From Herpetosiphon aurantiacus DSM 785 (GTDB lineage: Bacteria > Chloroflexota > Chloroflexia > Chloroflexales > Herpetosiphonaceae): DNA of 64,000 nucleotides. Location of the stretch: contig CP000875.1 in the NCBI GenBank assembly GCA_000018565.1, positions 2,185,199 through 2,249,198 on the forward strand, written 5' to 3'. Position 1 is the stretch's first letter. Every line of letters starts with the position of its first letter. The position numbers were made by a program, and so were the translations under genes. This document shows, in pieces, positions 36,463 through 47,124 of the stretch. Under the pieces are notes generated by a model. The model made no database searches. It was not told the DNA's origin and was given only the letters and a program-made list of their open reading frames with translations.

Positions 36463-39400
36463 GCGATTTTGCCAAACGCCTAGCTGCTCTTTCGCCAGAG
36501 CAACGAGCCTTGCTTGAAAAACGGCTCAACCAGAAAAAAGCCGAACCAAACAAACAGCAGATTCCCCACGTCGAACGGCAAGGTGCAGCCTATGCCTTAT
36601 CGTTTGCCCAAGAACGTTTGTGGTTGATGTACCAACTTGATCCGCAGAGTGCGCTGTATAACGTGCCGGTCGTGATTCGCTTTGGGCCAAACTTTGACGT
36701 GGCCTTAGAGCAACGGGTTTTTCAGGCGATTATTGAGCGCCATGAAATTCTGCGTACCACGTTTAAAACCGTCGATCAACAACCAGTCCAAATGCTTGAG
36801 CCTGTGCCAGATTTTAGGCTCCCAGTGATCGATTTGCGGTCTTTTCCCGAGGAGCAGCAAGCGTCCGAGGCCCAAAAACACACCCTTGCTGAAGCTCAAA
36901 AGCCCTTTGATTTGAGCAATGGGCCATTGTTGCGCGTGGTTTTGCTGCGCTTAACTCATGAACATCACTTAATTATTAATTTGCACCATATTGTTTCTGA
37001 CGATTGGTCGCCTGGGGTTTTGGTCCAAGAGATTGGGGCTTTGCATCAGGCATTCAGTCAAGGCCAGCCTTCACCATTGGCTCCGTTGGCAATACAGTAT
37101 CTTGATTTTGCCGTATGGCAGCGCCAACGCCTAAACCAGGCCAGTGTCTCCCAGCAATTGGAATATTGGCAAAACCAACTCTCGGGTTCATTACCCTTGT
37201 TGGCCTTGCCAACCGATCGCCCACGCCCACGGATTCAAACCTTCAACGGGGCAAAAATCAGTCGGCGAATGCCTGCCAGCCTACTTAAATCGCTCAAACA
37301 GTTGACTGCCCAAACTGGCGCAACCTTGTTTATGAGCGTTTTGGCGGCCTATAAGATCTTGTTGCAGCACTATACAGGCCAAACAGATTTGCTGATTGGT
37401 ACGCCAATTACCAGTCGAACCCGCCCTGAATTAGAGCCATTGATCGGCTGTTTTATTAATATGTTGGTCTTGCGTAGCCAACTTAATCTTGAGCAAACCT
37501 CCCGCGAGTTTATTCAGCAGGTGCGCCAAATGGCCTTGGATGCTTATGCCAATGCTGAAGTGCCGTTTGAGCGCTTGGTGCAGGTGTTGCGGCCTGAGCG
37601 TAATCCGAGCTATACCCCAATTTTTCAGGCAGCCTATATTCTGCAAGATCCCCAAGAAGCTCGTCAGAAGATGCCTGAAAATGTACTTGGTTATGCCGAG
37701 GTTGATACTGGGACTTCTAAGTTTGATTTGACCTTGGAGATCGATGAAGTTGATGGTGAATTAGCTACAGCTTTTGTGTATAGTACTGATCTCTTCGATC
37801 AAGCAACCGTCGAACGCATGCTTGGGCATCTGCAACAGATTCTTGAAACCATGGTTGCTCAGCCGGATTTGCCGATTGCTGCGATTGAATTGGTTACCAG
37901 TGCCGAACGCCAGCAATTGTTGATCGAGTGGAATGCTACTGAAACAGCCTTTGAAACAGATTTTGTTCAGCATGCAATTGCCCGTCACGCTCAAACCCAA
38001 CCAGATCAACTGGCCTTGCGCTATGGTGATCAGCAGTATTCCTATGCTGAATTGAACCAGCATGCTGAGCGCTTGGCGACCTATTTACAGCAATTAGGCG
38101 TAAAACCAGAATGTGTTGTTGGTTTGTGCGTTGAGCGCACTCCTGCAATGGTGATTGCGATTCTAGCGATTTTTAAAGCTGGCGGCCTGTTTTTGCCACT
38201 TGACCCCAGCTTTCCTGCTGATCGTTTGGCTTATATTGTTGCCGATGCCAAGCCTTTGGTCGTGCTAACAACTGCTGCCTTAGCTGCTGAATTGCCCTTA
38301 GAAGCTCCCCATATTGTTGCACTTGATCAAGCTTGGCATGCCCATATTCAGCAGGTTGATGCGCCAAATCATCAACTGCAACCCAGCAATTTGGCCTATA
38401 TGATTTATACCTCGGGCACGACTGGCACGCCTAAAGCGGTTTTGGTTACCCATCAAAATCTGTTGAATGTGTTGTTGGCAAGTCAGCAAGCGTTTGGCTT
38501 CAATCCTCGTGATGTGATGCCGTGTATTGCCCCATTCTCATTTGATATTTTTCTGTTTGAATTGCTCAACCCATTGCTTGCTGGCGGCACATCGTGGATG
38601 CTTACCCGCGAAGAAATTTTGGATATTGCTGGCTTGATCGAGTCGCTGGCTTCGATGAGTGTGATTCACACTGTCCCAAGTTTGATGCGTCAATTGGTCA
38701 ATGCCTTGGAAACTGAAGGCTATACTGCCGCTGCTTGTCAAAGCATTCGGATGATTTTTATTGGTGGCGATTTAGTGCCGCCTGAATTGTTAAATGCGAT
38801 GCGGCTCGCCTTTCCGCAAGCCGCAATTCATGTGTTGTATGGCCCAACCGAAGCCACGATTATTTGTACCAGCTATCGTGTGCCCCAACAGGGCTTGCTT
38901 GAGCGCCATTTGATTGGGCGACCACTACCAAATATGGCGATTCGCTTGTATGACCCACAGCAAAACCTCGTACCAATTGGTATGCCAGGCGAACTGTACA
39001 TCGGCGGGGCTGGGGTTAGTCGGGGCTATTTGAATCGCTCGGAATTGACTGACGAGAAATTTGTCGAGCTTGATCAGCAGCGTTGGTATCGTACTGGCGA
39101 TTTGGCGCGTTATCAGGTTGATGGAAATCTCGAATTTTTAGGCCGCATCGATCAACAAGTTAAAATTCGTGGCTTTCGGATTGAGCTTGGCGAAATTGAA
39201 GCAGTACTGGCGCAACATCCTAGCATTCGGGAAGCGGTGGTGGTTGCCCGTGAAGATCTGCCTGGCGATAAGCGACTCGTAGCTTATTTGATTGCGGAAT
39301 CAGAACAAATGCCGCATATTGGTGAATTACGGGCATTTTTGCAAACCAAACTGCCTGAATATATGCTGCCTGCAGCGTTTATGGTGTTGGAGAGCCTGCC

Positions 39401-41120
39401 GCTGACCCGCAATGGGAAGGTTGATCGTCAAGCGTTGCCTGTGCCGCCCACCACCCGTGAGCATTTGGCCAATCAATTTGCTGCACCAACCAATCAACTC
39501 GAAACGCTGCTGAGCACGATTTGGGCCGAGGTGTTGGGGCGCGAACAGGTTGGCATTCACGACAATTTCTTTGAACTCGGCGGCGATTCGATTCTGAGTT
39601 TGCAAATTGTAGCGCGACTCAATCAGGCTGGCTATCATGTGCTAACCAAAGATATATTTCAGTATCAAACGATTGCTGAATTGGCACAGGTGGTTTCGAG
39701 CACCACGCTGGTTGTGGCCGATCAAGGCTTGATCGAAGGTGCCGTGCCGCTTACGCCCATTCAACAGTGGTTCTTTTGCCAAAATCTACCTAATCCACAC
39801 TATTTTAATAGTATGCCAGTGTTGCTTGAAGCGCCTGCCGAGCTTACTCAGGCTGATTTGCACTCGATCGTTGCCCAACTTTTGCAGCATCACGATGGCC
39901 TGCGCTTGCGCTTCGAGTTGGTTGCTGACCAATGGCAACAAACCCACGGCTCGCTTGAGGCTGATTTACCACTAGCGATAATTGATCTCAGGGGCTTGAA
40001 TCAAGGAACCCAAACCCAAACGATTGAAGCAACCGCGATTGAATACCAAACCAAACTCGATTTGAGCACTGGCCCGCTGATTTGGTTTGTGCTATTCGAA
40101 GCAGAGTTGAGCAAGCGCCTATTAATTGTGGCGCATCACCTTGTATTTGATGGAATTTCGCTGCGGATTCTGTTGGAAGATTTACAAACGGCCTATGCTC
40201 AACTACAGGCAGGGCAATCGATTAATTTACCGCTCAAAACCAGTTCGTTCAAAACTTGGGCTTTGGCGCTTCAGGAGTATGCCCAATCACCAGAAGTCGC
40301 CCAACAAGCCAGCTATTGGCAGACGATTCAGCATACTCAATCACCTTTGCCGCTTGATCATAGCGGTCAGGCCAATACTGAAGCCTCAAGCAGTATTGTC
40401 TTGGCCCGACTTGAGGTCGCAGAAACCGACGTATTGCTGAACCAATTGCCAACGCTCTATCATGCCAGCCTTGAAGAAGTATTGCTAACCGCTTTAGCCC
40501 AAACGATTGGCGAATGGACGTATAGCCAAAGCCTTGTGGTTGATTTAGAAAGCCATGGCCGCGCCGAATCGATTGCTGAAAATCTCAATCTTTCGCGCAC
40601 GATTGGCTGGTTTACCAGTCTTTATCCAGTAATTTTGGATTGGACTGGCTTTGATGGGCCGCTTGAAATGCTGAAAGTGATTAAAGAAACCCTGCGCCAA
40701 GTGCCTGAATATGGGCTTAGTTATGGCTTATGGCAGTTCAATCAACCTAATCCTAGCGCCAATTCACACGCTGAACTACGCTTTAATTATCTTGGTCAAT
40801 TAGGGGGTGCGGCTCAAAAAGCAGCCTTTGAGTTATTGCCCCAACTTGAAGTGCCACTGCGTGACCCTGCTAGCACGCGATCGCATGTTTTAGACGTTGA
40901 TGTGGTGGTGGTGCAACAGCAATTGTGGGTGCGCTGGACGTATAGCAATCACTTACATGAGCCAGCCACGATTACCCAGCTTGCCGAGCGCTTTATGGCG
41001 GCATTACGCGATTTATTGCAAGGCGATAGCGCAACTAGCGCCGCGTATGTTCCATCCGATTTCCCGATGGCAAACCTTGATCAGCAGACATTGAACTCAC
41101 TTATGAAGAAACTTCGCTAG
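36459..41120 (+). CDS. NRPS module 1: C-A-PCP-E
   Basis: 1553 aa. A short N-terminal helix (ALSPEQRALLEKRLNQKK) looks like a docking or linker segment and recurs at 62944-63260. C is LCL-like (LSFAQERLW; HHIVSDDW near residue 176), suited to a polyketide donor. A (about 490-990) has YTSGTTGTPKA near 648. Its pocket residues read D-I-F-H-F-G-L-I-I, which I cannot match to a substrate. PCP has LGGDSI (about 1043). E (about 1092-1525) has HHLVFDG near 1226, DLESHGR, TIGWFTS and NYLGQ; the usual Trp in the SW of the first motif is Leu here (ISLRIL), so activity should be tested. It adds the first amino acid to the acyl chain and likely inverts it to D. Confidence 0.94.
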   Translation: MSDFAKRLAALSPEQRALLEKRLNQKKAEPNKQQIPHVERQGAAYALSFAQERLWLMYQLDPQSALYNVPVVIRFGPNFDVALEQRVFQAIIERHEILRTTFKTVDQQPVQMLEPVPDFRLPVIDLRSFPEEQQASEAQKHTLAEAQKPFDLSNGPLLRVVLLRLTHEHHLIINLHHIVSDDWSPGVLVQEIGALHQAFSQGQPSPLAPLAIQYLDFAVWQRQRLNQASVSQQLEYWQNQLSGSLPLLALPTDRPRPRIQTFNGAKISRRMPASLLKSLKQLTAQTGATLFMSVLAAYKILLQHYTGQTDLLIGTPITSRTRPELEPLIGCFINMLVLRSQLNLEQTSREFIQQVRQMALDAYANAEVPFERLVQVLRPERNPSYTPIFQAAYILQDPQEARQKMPENVLGYAEVDTGTSKFDLTLEIDEVDGELATAFVYSTDLFDQATVERMLGHLQQILETMVAQPDLPIAAIELVTSAERQQLLIEWNATETAFETDFVQHAIARHAQTQPDQLALRYGDQQYSYAELNQHAERLATYLQQLGVKPECVVGLCVERTPAMVIAILAIFKAGGLFLPLDPSFPADRLAYIVADAKPLVVLTTAALAAELPLEAPHIVALDQAWHAHIQQVDAPNHQLQPSNLAYMIYTSGTTGTPKAVLVTHQNLLNVLLASQQAFGFNPRDVMPCIAPFSFDIFLFELLNPLLAGGTSWMLTREEILDIAGLIESLASMSVIHTVPSLMRQLVNALETEGYTAAACQSIRMIFIGGDLVPPELLNAMRLAFPQAAIHVLYGPTEATIICTSYRVPQQGLLERHLIGRPLPNMAIRLYDPQQNLVPIGMPGELYIGGAGVSRGYLNRSELTDEKFVELDQQRWYRTGDLARYQVDGNLEFLGRIDQQVKIRGFRIELGEIEAVLAQHPSIREAVVVAREDLPGDKRLVAYLIAESEQMPHIGELRAFLQTKLPEYMLPAAFMVLESLPLTRNGKVDRQALPVPPTTREHLANQFAAPTNQLETLLSTIWAEVLGREQVGIHDNFFELGGDSILSLQIVARLNQAGYHVLTKDIFQYQTIAELAQVVSSTTLVVADQGLIEGAVPLTPIQQWFFCQNLPNPHYFNSMPVLLEAPAELTQADLHSIVAQLLQHHDGLRLRFELVADQWQQTHGSLEADLPLAIIDLRGLNQGTQTQTIEATAIEYQTKLDLSTGPLIWFVLFEAELSKRLLIVAHHLVFDGISLRILLEDLQTAYAQLQAGQSINLPLKTSSFKTWALALQEYAQSPEVAQQASYWQTIQHTQSPLPLDHSGQANTEASSSIVLARLEVAETDVLLNQLPTLYHASLEEVLLTALAQTIGEWTYSQSLVVDLESHGRAESIAENLNLSRTIGWFTSLYPVILDWTGFDGPLEMLKVIKETLRQVPEYGLSYGLWQFNQPNPSANSHAELRFNYLGQLGGAAQKAAFELLPQLEVPLRDPASTRSHVLDVDVVVVQQQLWVRWTYSNHLHEPATITQLAERFMAALRDLLQGDSATSAAYVPSDFPMANLDQQTLNSLMKKLR

Positions 41121-41134
41121 CTGAAGGAACTGGG

Positions 41135-44100
41135 ATGAATGCAGATATTGAGGACATCTACCCACTTTCGCCGTTACAACAAGGGTTACTCTTTCATAGC
41201 CTGTATGACCCAGATTCGGGAGCCTATTTTGAGCAATTTACCTGTCAATTAAGGGGAATCCTTCAGCTTGACGCGTTTCGACGGGCTTGGCAACACGTGC
41301 TTGAGCGCCATGCTGCTTTGCGCACAGTCTTCGTATGGGAAGATTTGGCAGAACCGTTACAAGTGGTCTATCGGGCGGTGCAGTTGCCCTTGGATTACCA
41401 CGATTGGCGCGAATTAGATCCGCAGACCCATACGGCCCAGCTTGAAGCCTATTTCCAAACTGAGCGCCAACGTGGGTTTGATCTTAGCCAAGCGCCGTTA
41501 TTACGGGCTAGTTTAATTCAGTTGAGCGATGATTGCTATCAATTTGTTTGGTGTAATCATCACTTATTGCTCGATGGCTGGAGCATGGCGCTGTTATTAA
41601 AGGAAGCATTTAGTTACTACAGCGCTTTCTGCGAGGGTCGGGCATTGCGTTTAGCCCAAACGCGACCGTATCGCGATTATATTGCATGGCTACAAAAGCA
41701 AGATCAAGCCAAGGCCGAGCAATTTTGGCGAGCCAACTTAAGCCCTATTTCAGCCCCAACGCCGTTGGTGATCGAGCGCCCGAATTATGCCTTGCTTGGG
41801 CCAGAACAACCATGCGAACAGCGGATTGTGCTCGATCTTGCGGCAACGGAAACGCTACAGATCATGGCCCGCCAGCATAAACTCACGATCAATACCATCT
41901 TGCAAGGAGCTTGGGCCTTATTGCTTGGGCGGTATAGTGGCGAACGCACGATCGTTTTTGGGAGTCCAGTTTCCAGTCGTCCTGCCCAACTGGCTGGTAG
42001 CAATGCGATGGTTGGTTTATTTATCAATACCATCCCTGTGTGCATAACCATCAAACCTCAGGCAGCGGTCAGTGAATGGCTCCAAGCATTACAACAACAG
42101 CAGGTCGAGGCCCAACAATACCACTATACCGGCTTGAATCAGCTTCAAACGTGGAGCGCAGTGCCACGTGGTATACCACTGTTTGAGAGTATTTTGGTGT
42201 TTGAAAATTACCCCTTGGCCGCATGGCAACAATCGGGCAATGCAACCTTGCAACTGCAAGATGTGCGCTTTATTGAGCAAACCAATTATCCACTTTCAAT
42301 TGAGGCAGTGCTCGCACCAAATCTGGTGATTCAAGTGTTTTATGATCAACGGCGCTTTGAGCCAGCGACGATCACACGCTTGTTGGAGCATCTTCAAAAT
42401 CTATTGCTAAGCTTTGCCACCGCGCCACAAGCTCGTTTAGCCTCAATTGATCTATTGACCGCTGCTGAACGACAGGTGATGCTGCGGGACTGGAATACGA
42501 CGAATGTGCCGTTACCTAGCTCAATCTATTTACATAAGATTGTTGCGGCCCATGCCCAAGCTACTCCAGATGCAGTTGCATTGCGATTTGGTCAACAACA
42601 CCTGAGTTATGGCGAGTTGAATCGGCGGGCCAATCAATTGGCGGCCTATCTTCGGGCGCAGGGAGTTCCGCCTGGTAGCTTGGTTGGGCTGTGTGTTGAG
42701 CGTTCGCTTGAGTTGGTGCTTGGAATTTTGGCAATTCTTAAAGCCGGGGCCGCCTATGTACCGCTTGATCCGCGCTATCCGCTTGAGCGATTGCACTATA
42801 TGCTCAACGATAGCCAAGCTCAGGTTTTGCTGACTCAGCATTCGCTTAGCCAACAAATTCGCACTGAGCAACAACGGGTAATCTATCTTGATCACGATTG
42901 GCCAACGATTGCTCAATATCCCTCGTTTGAGCTAGCCGTACCACTTTGGCCTGAGAGTTTGGTCTATCTGATTTACACTTCTGGCTCAACTGGGCGACCT
43001 AAGGCAGTGCCAATTACCCATCGGGGTTTGGCTAACTTGGCCTATGCCCAAATTCAAGCCTTTGAACTTGATGCACAGCAGCGGATTTTGCAATTTGCCT
43101 CGTTGAGTTTCGATGCCTCGATTTTTGAAATCGTTATGGCACTCTGGTCGGGGGCAACCTTAGTGCTGGCTGATCAAGAGACTTTGTTGCCTGGCCCAAG
43201 TTTGATTGAATTATTGCAACAGCAAGCGATTACTCATATTACTGTGCCGCCGTCGGCATTAAAAGTGCTGCCCGAGGCAGAATTACCAGCATTATCTACG
43301 GTCATCGTGGCGGGCGAGGCTTGTCCGGCTGAGTTGGTGGCGCGTTGGGGTTTGGATCGACGCTTTTTCAATGCCTATGGCCCAACCGAAGCGACAGTTT
43401 GGTCGAGCCTCGCCTTGTGCGACGATCCAAACCAAAAACCCTCAATTGGCCGACCAATTGCCAATACTCAACTATATATTCTTGATCAATACCTGCAACC
43501 TGTGCCAGTTGGGATTGCTGGCGAGTTGTATATTGCTGGGCCTGGTTTGGCATGGGGCTATCTCAATCGGCCTGAATTAACTGCCCAGATGTTTGTGCCA
43601 AATCCCTTTAGTGCTGAGCCTGGCCAACGGCTGTATCGTTCGGGTGATTTGGCTTGTTTCTTACCCGATGGCTCGATTAACCACCTTGGGCGGGTTGATC
43701 ATCAGGTTAAAATTCGGGGCTTTCGGATTGAAACAGGCGAGATTGAGCAATGCTTGTGTGAGCATCCTTTGGTTCATGAAGCGGTGGCGATTGCCCGCGA
43801 TGAGCCAAATGGCCAGAAACGACTGGTGGCCTATGTGGTTGCCACGCCTGATAATCAACCAAGCAGCGCCGAATTGCGCACGTTTTTGCAAACGCGCTTA
43901 CCAGAACATATGCTACCAGCGGTATTTGTGCTGCTGGCTAGCTTACCGCTAACTCCCAATGGCAAACTTGATCGCCATGCCTTGCCTGCACCGAAAACGA
44001 CGCGCCATGCTGAACAAGCCTTGTTTGATGCACCCCAAACCGCCAATCAACAAATCTTGGCTGAGATTTGGGCCGATGTTTTGGGGCTAGCACAGGTTGG

Positions 44101-47100
44101 GATTCACGATAATTTCTTCGAGTTGGGCGGCGATTCAATTATTTGTATTCAAATTGTGGCCCGCGCCAACCAAGCTGGTTTGCGGCTAACCCCCAAGCAG
44201 GTTTTTGAACAACGCACGATTGCCAATTTGGCGACCGTGGTTGGCACTGGCCCCCAAATTCAGGCTGAACAAGGTTTAGTTAGCGGAGCCGTACCATTAA
44301 CCCCGATTCAACAGTGGTTTTTTGCGCAAAACTTGCCAAATTTTCACCATTGGAATCAATCGGCCTTGCTCGAAGTCCGCCAGCCGCTTGATCTAACCTT
44401 GCTTAGCCAAGTGTTGTATCAATTGCACATTCAGCACGATGCACTGCGCTTACGCTTTCAGTTCGGTACAGATGGGTGGCAGCAAATAAACCTCGACCAT
44501 GCTGCCACGCCCAGCATTAGCTTGATTGATTTAGCTGATTTGCCGCTTGAACAACAAAGCGTTGCAATTACTGAGCATGCTAATCAGCTGCAAGCGTGTT
44601 TGAATCTTAGCACTGGACCAGTGTTACAGGTTGCTTTATTCAATTTGGGAGCCGATCGGTCTGGACGCTTGTTGGTGGTGGCTCATCACTTAATTTTCGA
44701 TGGGGTTTCGTGGCGGATCTTTTTTGAAGATTTAGCGACGGCCTACCAACAAATTGCTCAGGCCAAGCCGATTCAGCTGCCTGCGAAAACCAGCTCATAC
44801 AAGGCTTGGGCCGAGCGATTGGTTGAGTATAGTCAATCAACAACCCTACAAGCCGAATTAACCTATTGGAATCAGCAAATTGGCGAGTTGCCAAGCTTGC
44901 CGATTGATTTCCCCGAGGCATTGGCTGACAATAGCGAAGCCTCGCAGGCCTTGGTGACGGTCGCCCTTGATGCGCCAACGACTGCCTTATTGCTCCACGA
45001 GGTGCCCAAAGCCTATCATACCCAGATCAACGATATATTGTTAACAGCCTTAGCCCGCTGTTTGAGTCAATGGAGCGGCCAAGCTGCCCTGCTGATCGAT
45101 TTGGAAAGCCATGGCCGCGAAGATCTGTTTGACGATCTTGATCTATCGCGGACGATTGGCTGGTTTACAGCAATTGCGCCCTTGCGCTTAACCCTCGCAG
45201 AAAGCGGTGAACTTGGTGCTGATCTTCAATCAATCAAAGAGCAGCTTCGTCAAGTTCCACAGCATGGTGTTGGTTATGGTATTTTGCGCTATCTTGGGCA
45301 ACAACCGATTCAGGCTCAGCCACAGGTTGGCTTTAATTATCTTGGTCAATTTGGCTATGGCTTGAGTGCTGATTCGCCGTTGGCATGGGCCTACGAATCG
45401 AGCGGAGCCGACCACGACCCAGCTGGGCTGCGACCACACCTGCTCGAAGTGGGCGGCAGTATTGTTGATGCCCAATTAACGATCCAATGGATGTATAGTA
45501 CCAATCTGTATCGCTCCACGACGATTGAGCAATTGGCGCATAGCTTGATGCACGAACTACGGGCAATCATTGCGCATTGTTTGCAACCAGATGTTGGTGG
45601 CTATACGCCTTCAGATTTTCCTTTGGCCACATTGCCAGCAGCAGATTTGGCTCAGTTGAATGCGCAATATCGCCAAATCGACGATCTGTATCCGTTGACT
45701 CCAACCCAACAAGGTATGCTCTTTCATGCCTTATATGAGCCTGAATCGACTGTCTACTTTATGCAGATTAGTTGGCTCTTTGAGGGCAAACTTGATCTTG
45801 CGGCGTTTCAAGCTGCTTGGAATCACACCCTCAATCAGCATACAATTTTGCGCAGTTGCTTTGTCTGGCAAGGCTTAAGCCAAGCCTATCAGTTGGTGCA
45901 TCCAACCGTGGAGATGCCGTGGGAGTATCTGGATTGGCGCGAGCTTGAACCTGAGCAACAAGCGATTAATCTGGCAGGGTTACTTGAGGCCGATAAAACT
46001 AAGGTTTTTGATCTCTCCCAAGCGCCGTTGATGCGGGTTACGTTGGTGCACTTAGCTGAGCATAGCTACCATTTTATTTGGAGCCAACACCATATTTTGC
46101 TTGATGGCTGGTGTACCAACATTCTGCTCAAAGAGGTGTTTCGCGCCTACGAGGCCTTGGTGCAGGGTTTGCCAATTCCGCTCAGTCAGCCAGCAATTCG
46201 GCCTTATCGTGAGTATATTGCTTGGCTGCAACGCCAAGATTTAGCCCAAGCCGAGGCCTATTGGCGTAAACGATTGCAGGGCTTTGCTAAAACTACACCA
46301 CTGCCACCAGCCAGCGGAGCCCAACAAGCTGGCGTTGATTACGCTGTCCAGAAGTTGCCGCTTGATCCAGCGCTCACAACCGCGATCTATACGCTGCTGC
46401 GTCAACATCAACTGACGATGAACACGCTGTTGCAAGGGCTTTGGGCCTGTGTTTTGGCGCATTACAGTGGCCAGCATGATCTTGTTTTTGGCAGCACGGT
46501 TTCTGGCCGTCCAGTCGATTTGGCTGGAGCTGAGAATATGTTGGGATTATTTATCAACACCCTGCCGGTACGAGTTCGCATCCAACCAACCTTGTCAATC
46601 ATTGAATGGTTACAGGATGTGCAAGCTCAGCAGGTTGAAATGCGTCAATATGAATATACACCAGTGGCGCAGGTTCAGCGCTGGAGCGAATTGCCGCCCC
46701 GTCAACCATTATTTGAAAGCGCTGTGGTGTTTGAAAATCTGCCGATGGATAGTAGCAATCAGGGTCAGTTTAATGACCTAACGATGAGCAATATTCAATC
46801 GTTTATTCAAAATAACTTCCCATTGACGATTCGCGGTGCGCCGAGTGCCACAACCTTCGAGTTGCATGTGCTCTACGATCGCCAGCGTTTTGCCACAACC
46901 ACCGTTTTAGCGTTGCTAGGCCAACTTGAAGCCTTGTTCAAGGCCGTGCAACACCAACCAAGCGCCTCATTGGCCGATTTGGCCCAGCGATTAGAGGATT
47001 TTGATCACCATAACCAAAAAGCGCAAGCTCAACAGAGCGAAACCAGCAGTCTGCAAAAACTAAAACACGTCAAACGTAAGGCTATCCGTGGGCAACAATC

Positions 47101-47107
47101 TGAATAA
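41135..47107 (+). CDS. NRPS module 2 plus condensation domain for module 3: C-A-PCP-E-C
   Basis: 1990 aa. C1 is DCL-like (LSPLQQGLLFH; HHLLLDGW near 142), matching the E domain before it. A (about 460-950) has YTSGSTGRPKA near 613; its pocket reads D-A-F-T-I-A-A-V-W, near the phenylalanine code DAWTIAAVC, so an aromatic or large hydrophobic residue is likely. PCP has LGGDSI (about 1000). E (about 1052-1476) has HHLIFDG, DLESHGRED, TIGWFTA and NYLGQ. The protein then ends with a second DCL-type C domain (LTPTQQGMLFH; HHILLDGW near 1652) and a basic tail (SLQKLKHVKRKAIRG). That last C has no A domain of its own and must work with the I-A-PCP-E protein two genes on. The stop overlaps an ATG (TAATG). 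Confidence 0.94.
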   Translation: MNADIEDIYPLSPLQQGLLFHSLYDPDSGAYFEQFTCQLRGILQLDAFRRAWQHVLERHAALRTVFVWEDLAEPLQVVYRAVQLPLDYHDWRELDPQTHTAQLEAYFQTERQRGFDLSQAPLLRASLIQLSDDCYQFVWCNHHLLLDGWSMALLLKEAFSYYSAFCEGRALRLAQTRPYRDYIAWLQKQDQAKAEQFWRANLSPISAPTPLVIERPNYALLGPEQPCEQRIVLDLAATETLQIMARQHKLTINTILQGAWALLLGRYSGERTIVFGSPVSSRPAQLAGSNAMVGLFINTIPVCITIKPQAAVSEWLQALQQQQVEAQQYHYTGLNQLQTWSAVPRGIPLFESILVFENYPLAAWQQSGNATLQLQDVRFIEQTNYPLSIEAVLAPNLVIQVFYDQRRFEPATITRLLEHLQNLLLSFATAPQARLASIDLLTAAERQVMLRDWNTTNVPLPSSIYLHKIVAAHAQATPDAVALRFGQQHLSYGELNRRANQLAAYLRAQGVPPGSLVGLCVERSLELVLGILAILKAGAAYVPLDPRYPLERLHYMLNDSQAQVLLTQHSLSQQIRTEQQRVIYLDHDWPTIAQYPSFELAVPLWPESLVYLIYTSGSTGRPKAVPITHRGLANLAYAQIQAFELDAQQRILQFASLSFDASIFEIVMALWSGATLVLADQETLLPGPSLIELLQQQAITHITVPPSALKVLPEAELPALSTVIVAGEACPAELVARWGLDRRFFNAYGPTEATVWSSLALCDDPNQKPSIGRPIANTQLYILDQYLQPVPVGIAGELYIAGPGLAWGYLNRPELTAQMFVPNPFSAEPGQRLYRSGDLACFLPDGSINHLGRVDHQVKIRGFRIETGEIEQCLCEHPLVHEAVAIARDEPNGQKRLVAYVVATPDNQPSSAELRTFLQTRLPEHMLPAVFVLLASLPLTPNGKLDRHALPAPKTTRHAEQALFDAPQTANQQILAEIWADVLGLAQVGIHDNFFELGGDSIICIQIVARANQAGLRLTPKQVFEQRTIANLATVVGTGPQIQAEQGLVSGAVPLTPIQQWFFAQNLPNFHHWNQSALLEVRQPLDLTLLSQVLYQLHIQHDALRLRFQFGTDGWQQINLDHAATPSISLIDLADLPLEQQSVAITEHANQLQACLNLSTGPVLQVALFNLGADRSGRLLVVAHHLIFDGVSWRIFFEDLATAYQQIAQAKPIQLPAKTSSYKAWAERLVEYSQSTTLQAELTYWNQQIGELPSLPIDFPEALADNSEASQALVTVALDAPTTALLLHEVPKAYHTQINDILLTALARCLSQWSGQAALLIDLESHGREDLFDDLDLSRTIGWFTAIAPLRLTLAESGELGADLQSIKEQLRQVPQHGVGYGILRYLGQQPIQAQPQVGFNYLGQFGYGLSADSPLAWAYESSGADHDPAGLRPHLLEVGGSIVDAQLTIQWMYSTNLYRSTTIEQLAHSLMHELRAIIAHCLQPDVGGYTPSDFPLATLPAADLAQLNAQYRQIDDLYPLTPTQQGMLFHALYEPESTVYFMQISWLFEGKLDLAAFQAAWNHTLNQHTILRSCFVWQGLSQAYQLVHPTVEMPWEYLDWRELEPEQQAINLAGLLEADKTKVFDLSQAPLMRVTLVHLAEHSYHFIWSQHHILLDGWCTNILLKEVFRAYEALVQGLPIPLSQPAIRPYREYIAWLQRQDLAQAEAYWRKRLQGFAKTTPLPPASGAQQAGVDYAVQKLPLDPALTTAIYTLLRQHQLTMNTLLQGLWACVLAHYSGQHDLVFGSTVSGRPVDLAGAENMLGLFINTLPVRVRIQPTLSIIEWLQDVQAQQVEMRQYEYTPVAQVQRWSELPPRQPLFESAVVFENLPMDSSNQGQFNDLTMSNIQSFIQNNFPLTIRGAPSATTFELHVLYDRQRFATTTVLALLGQLEALFKAVQHQPSASLADLAQRLEDFDHHNQKAQAQQSETSSLQKLKHVKRKAIRGQQSE

Positions 47108-47124
47108 TGAAGGAGCATCAACCC

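Noticed and set aside
38500-38900. Substrate call for the module 1 A domain (DIFHFGLII)
   Set aside because: I could not match the code to a known specificity by eye; naming a substrate would be a guess.
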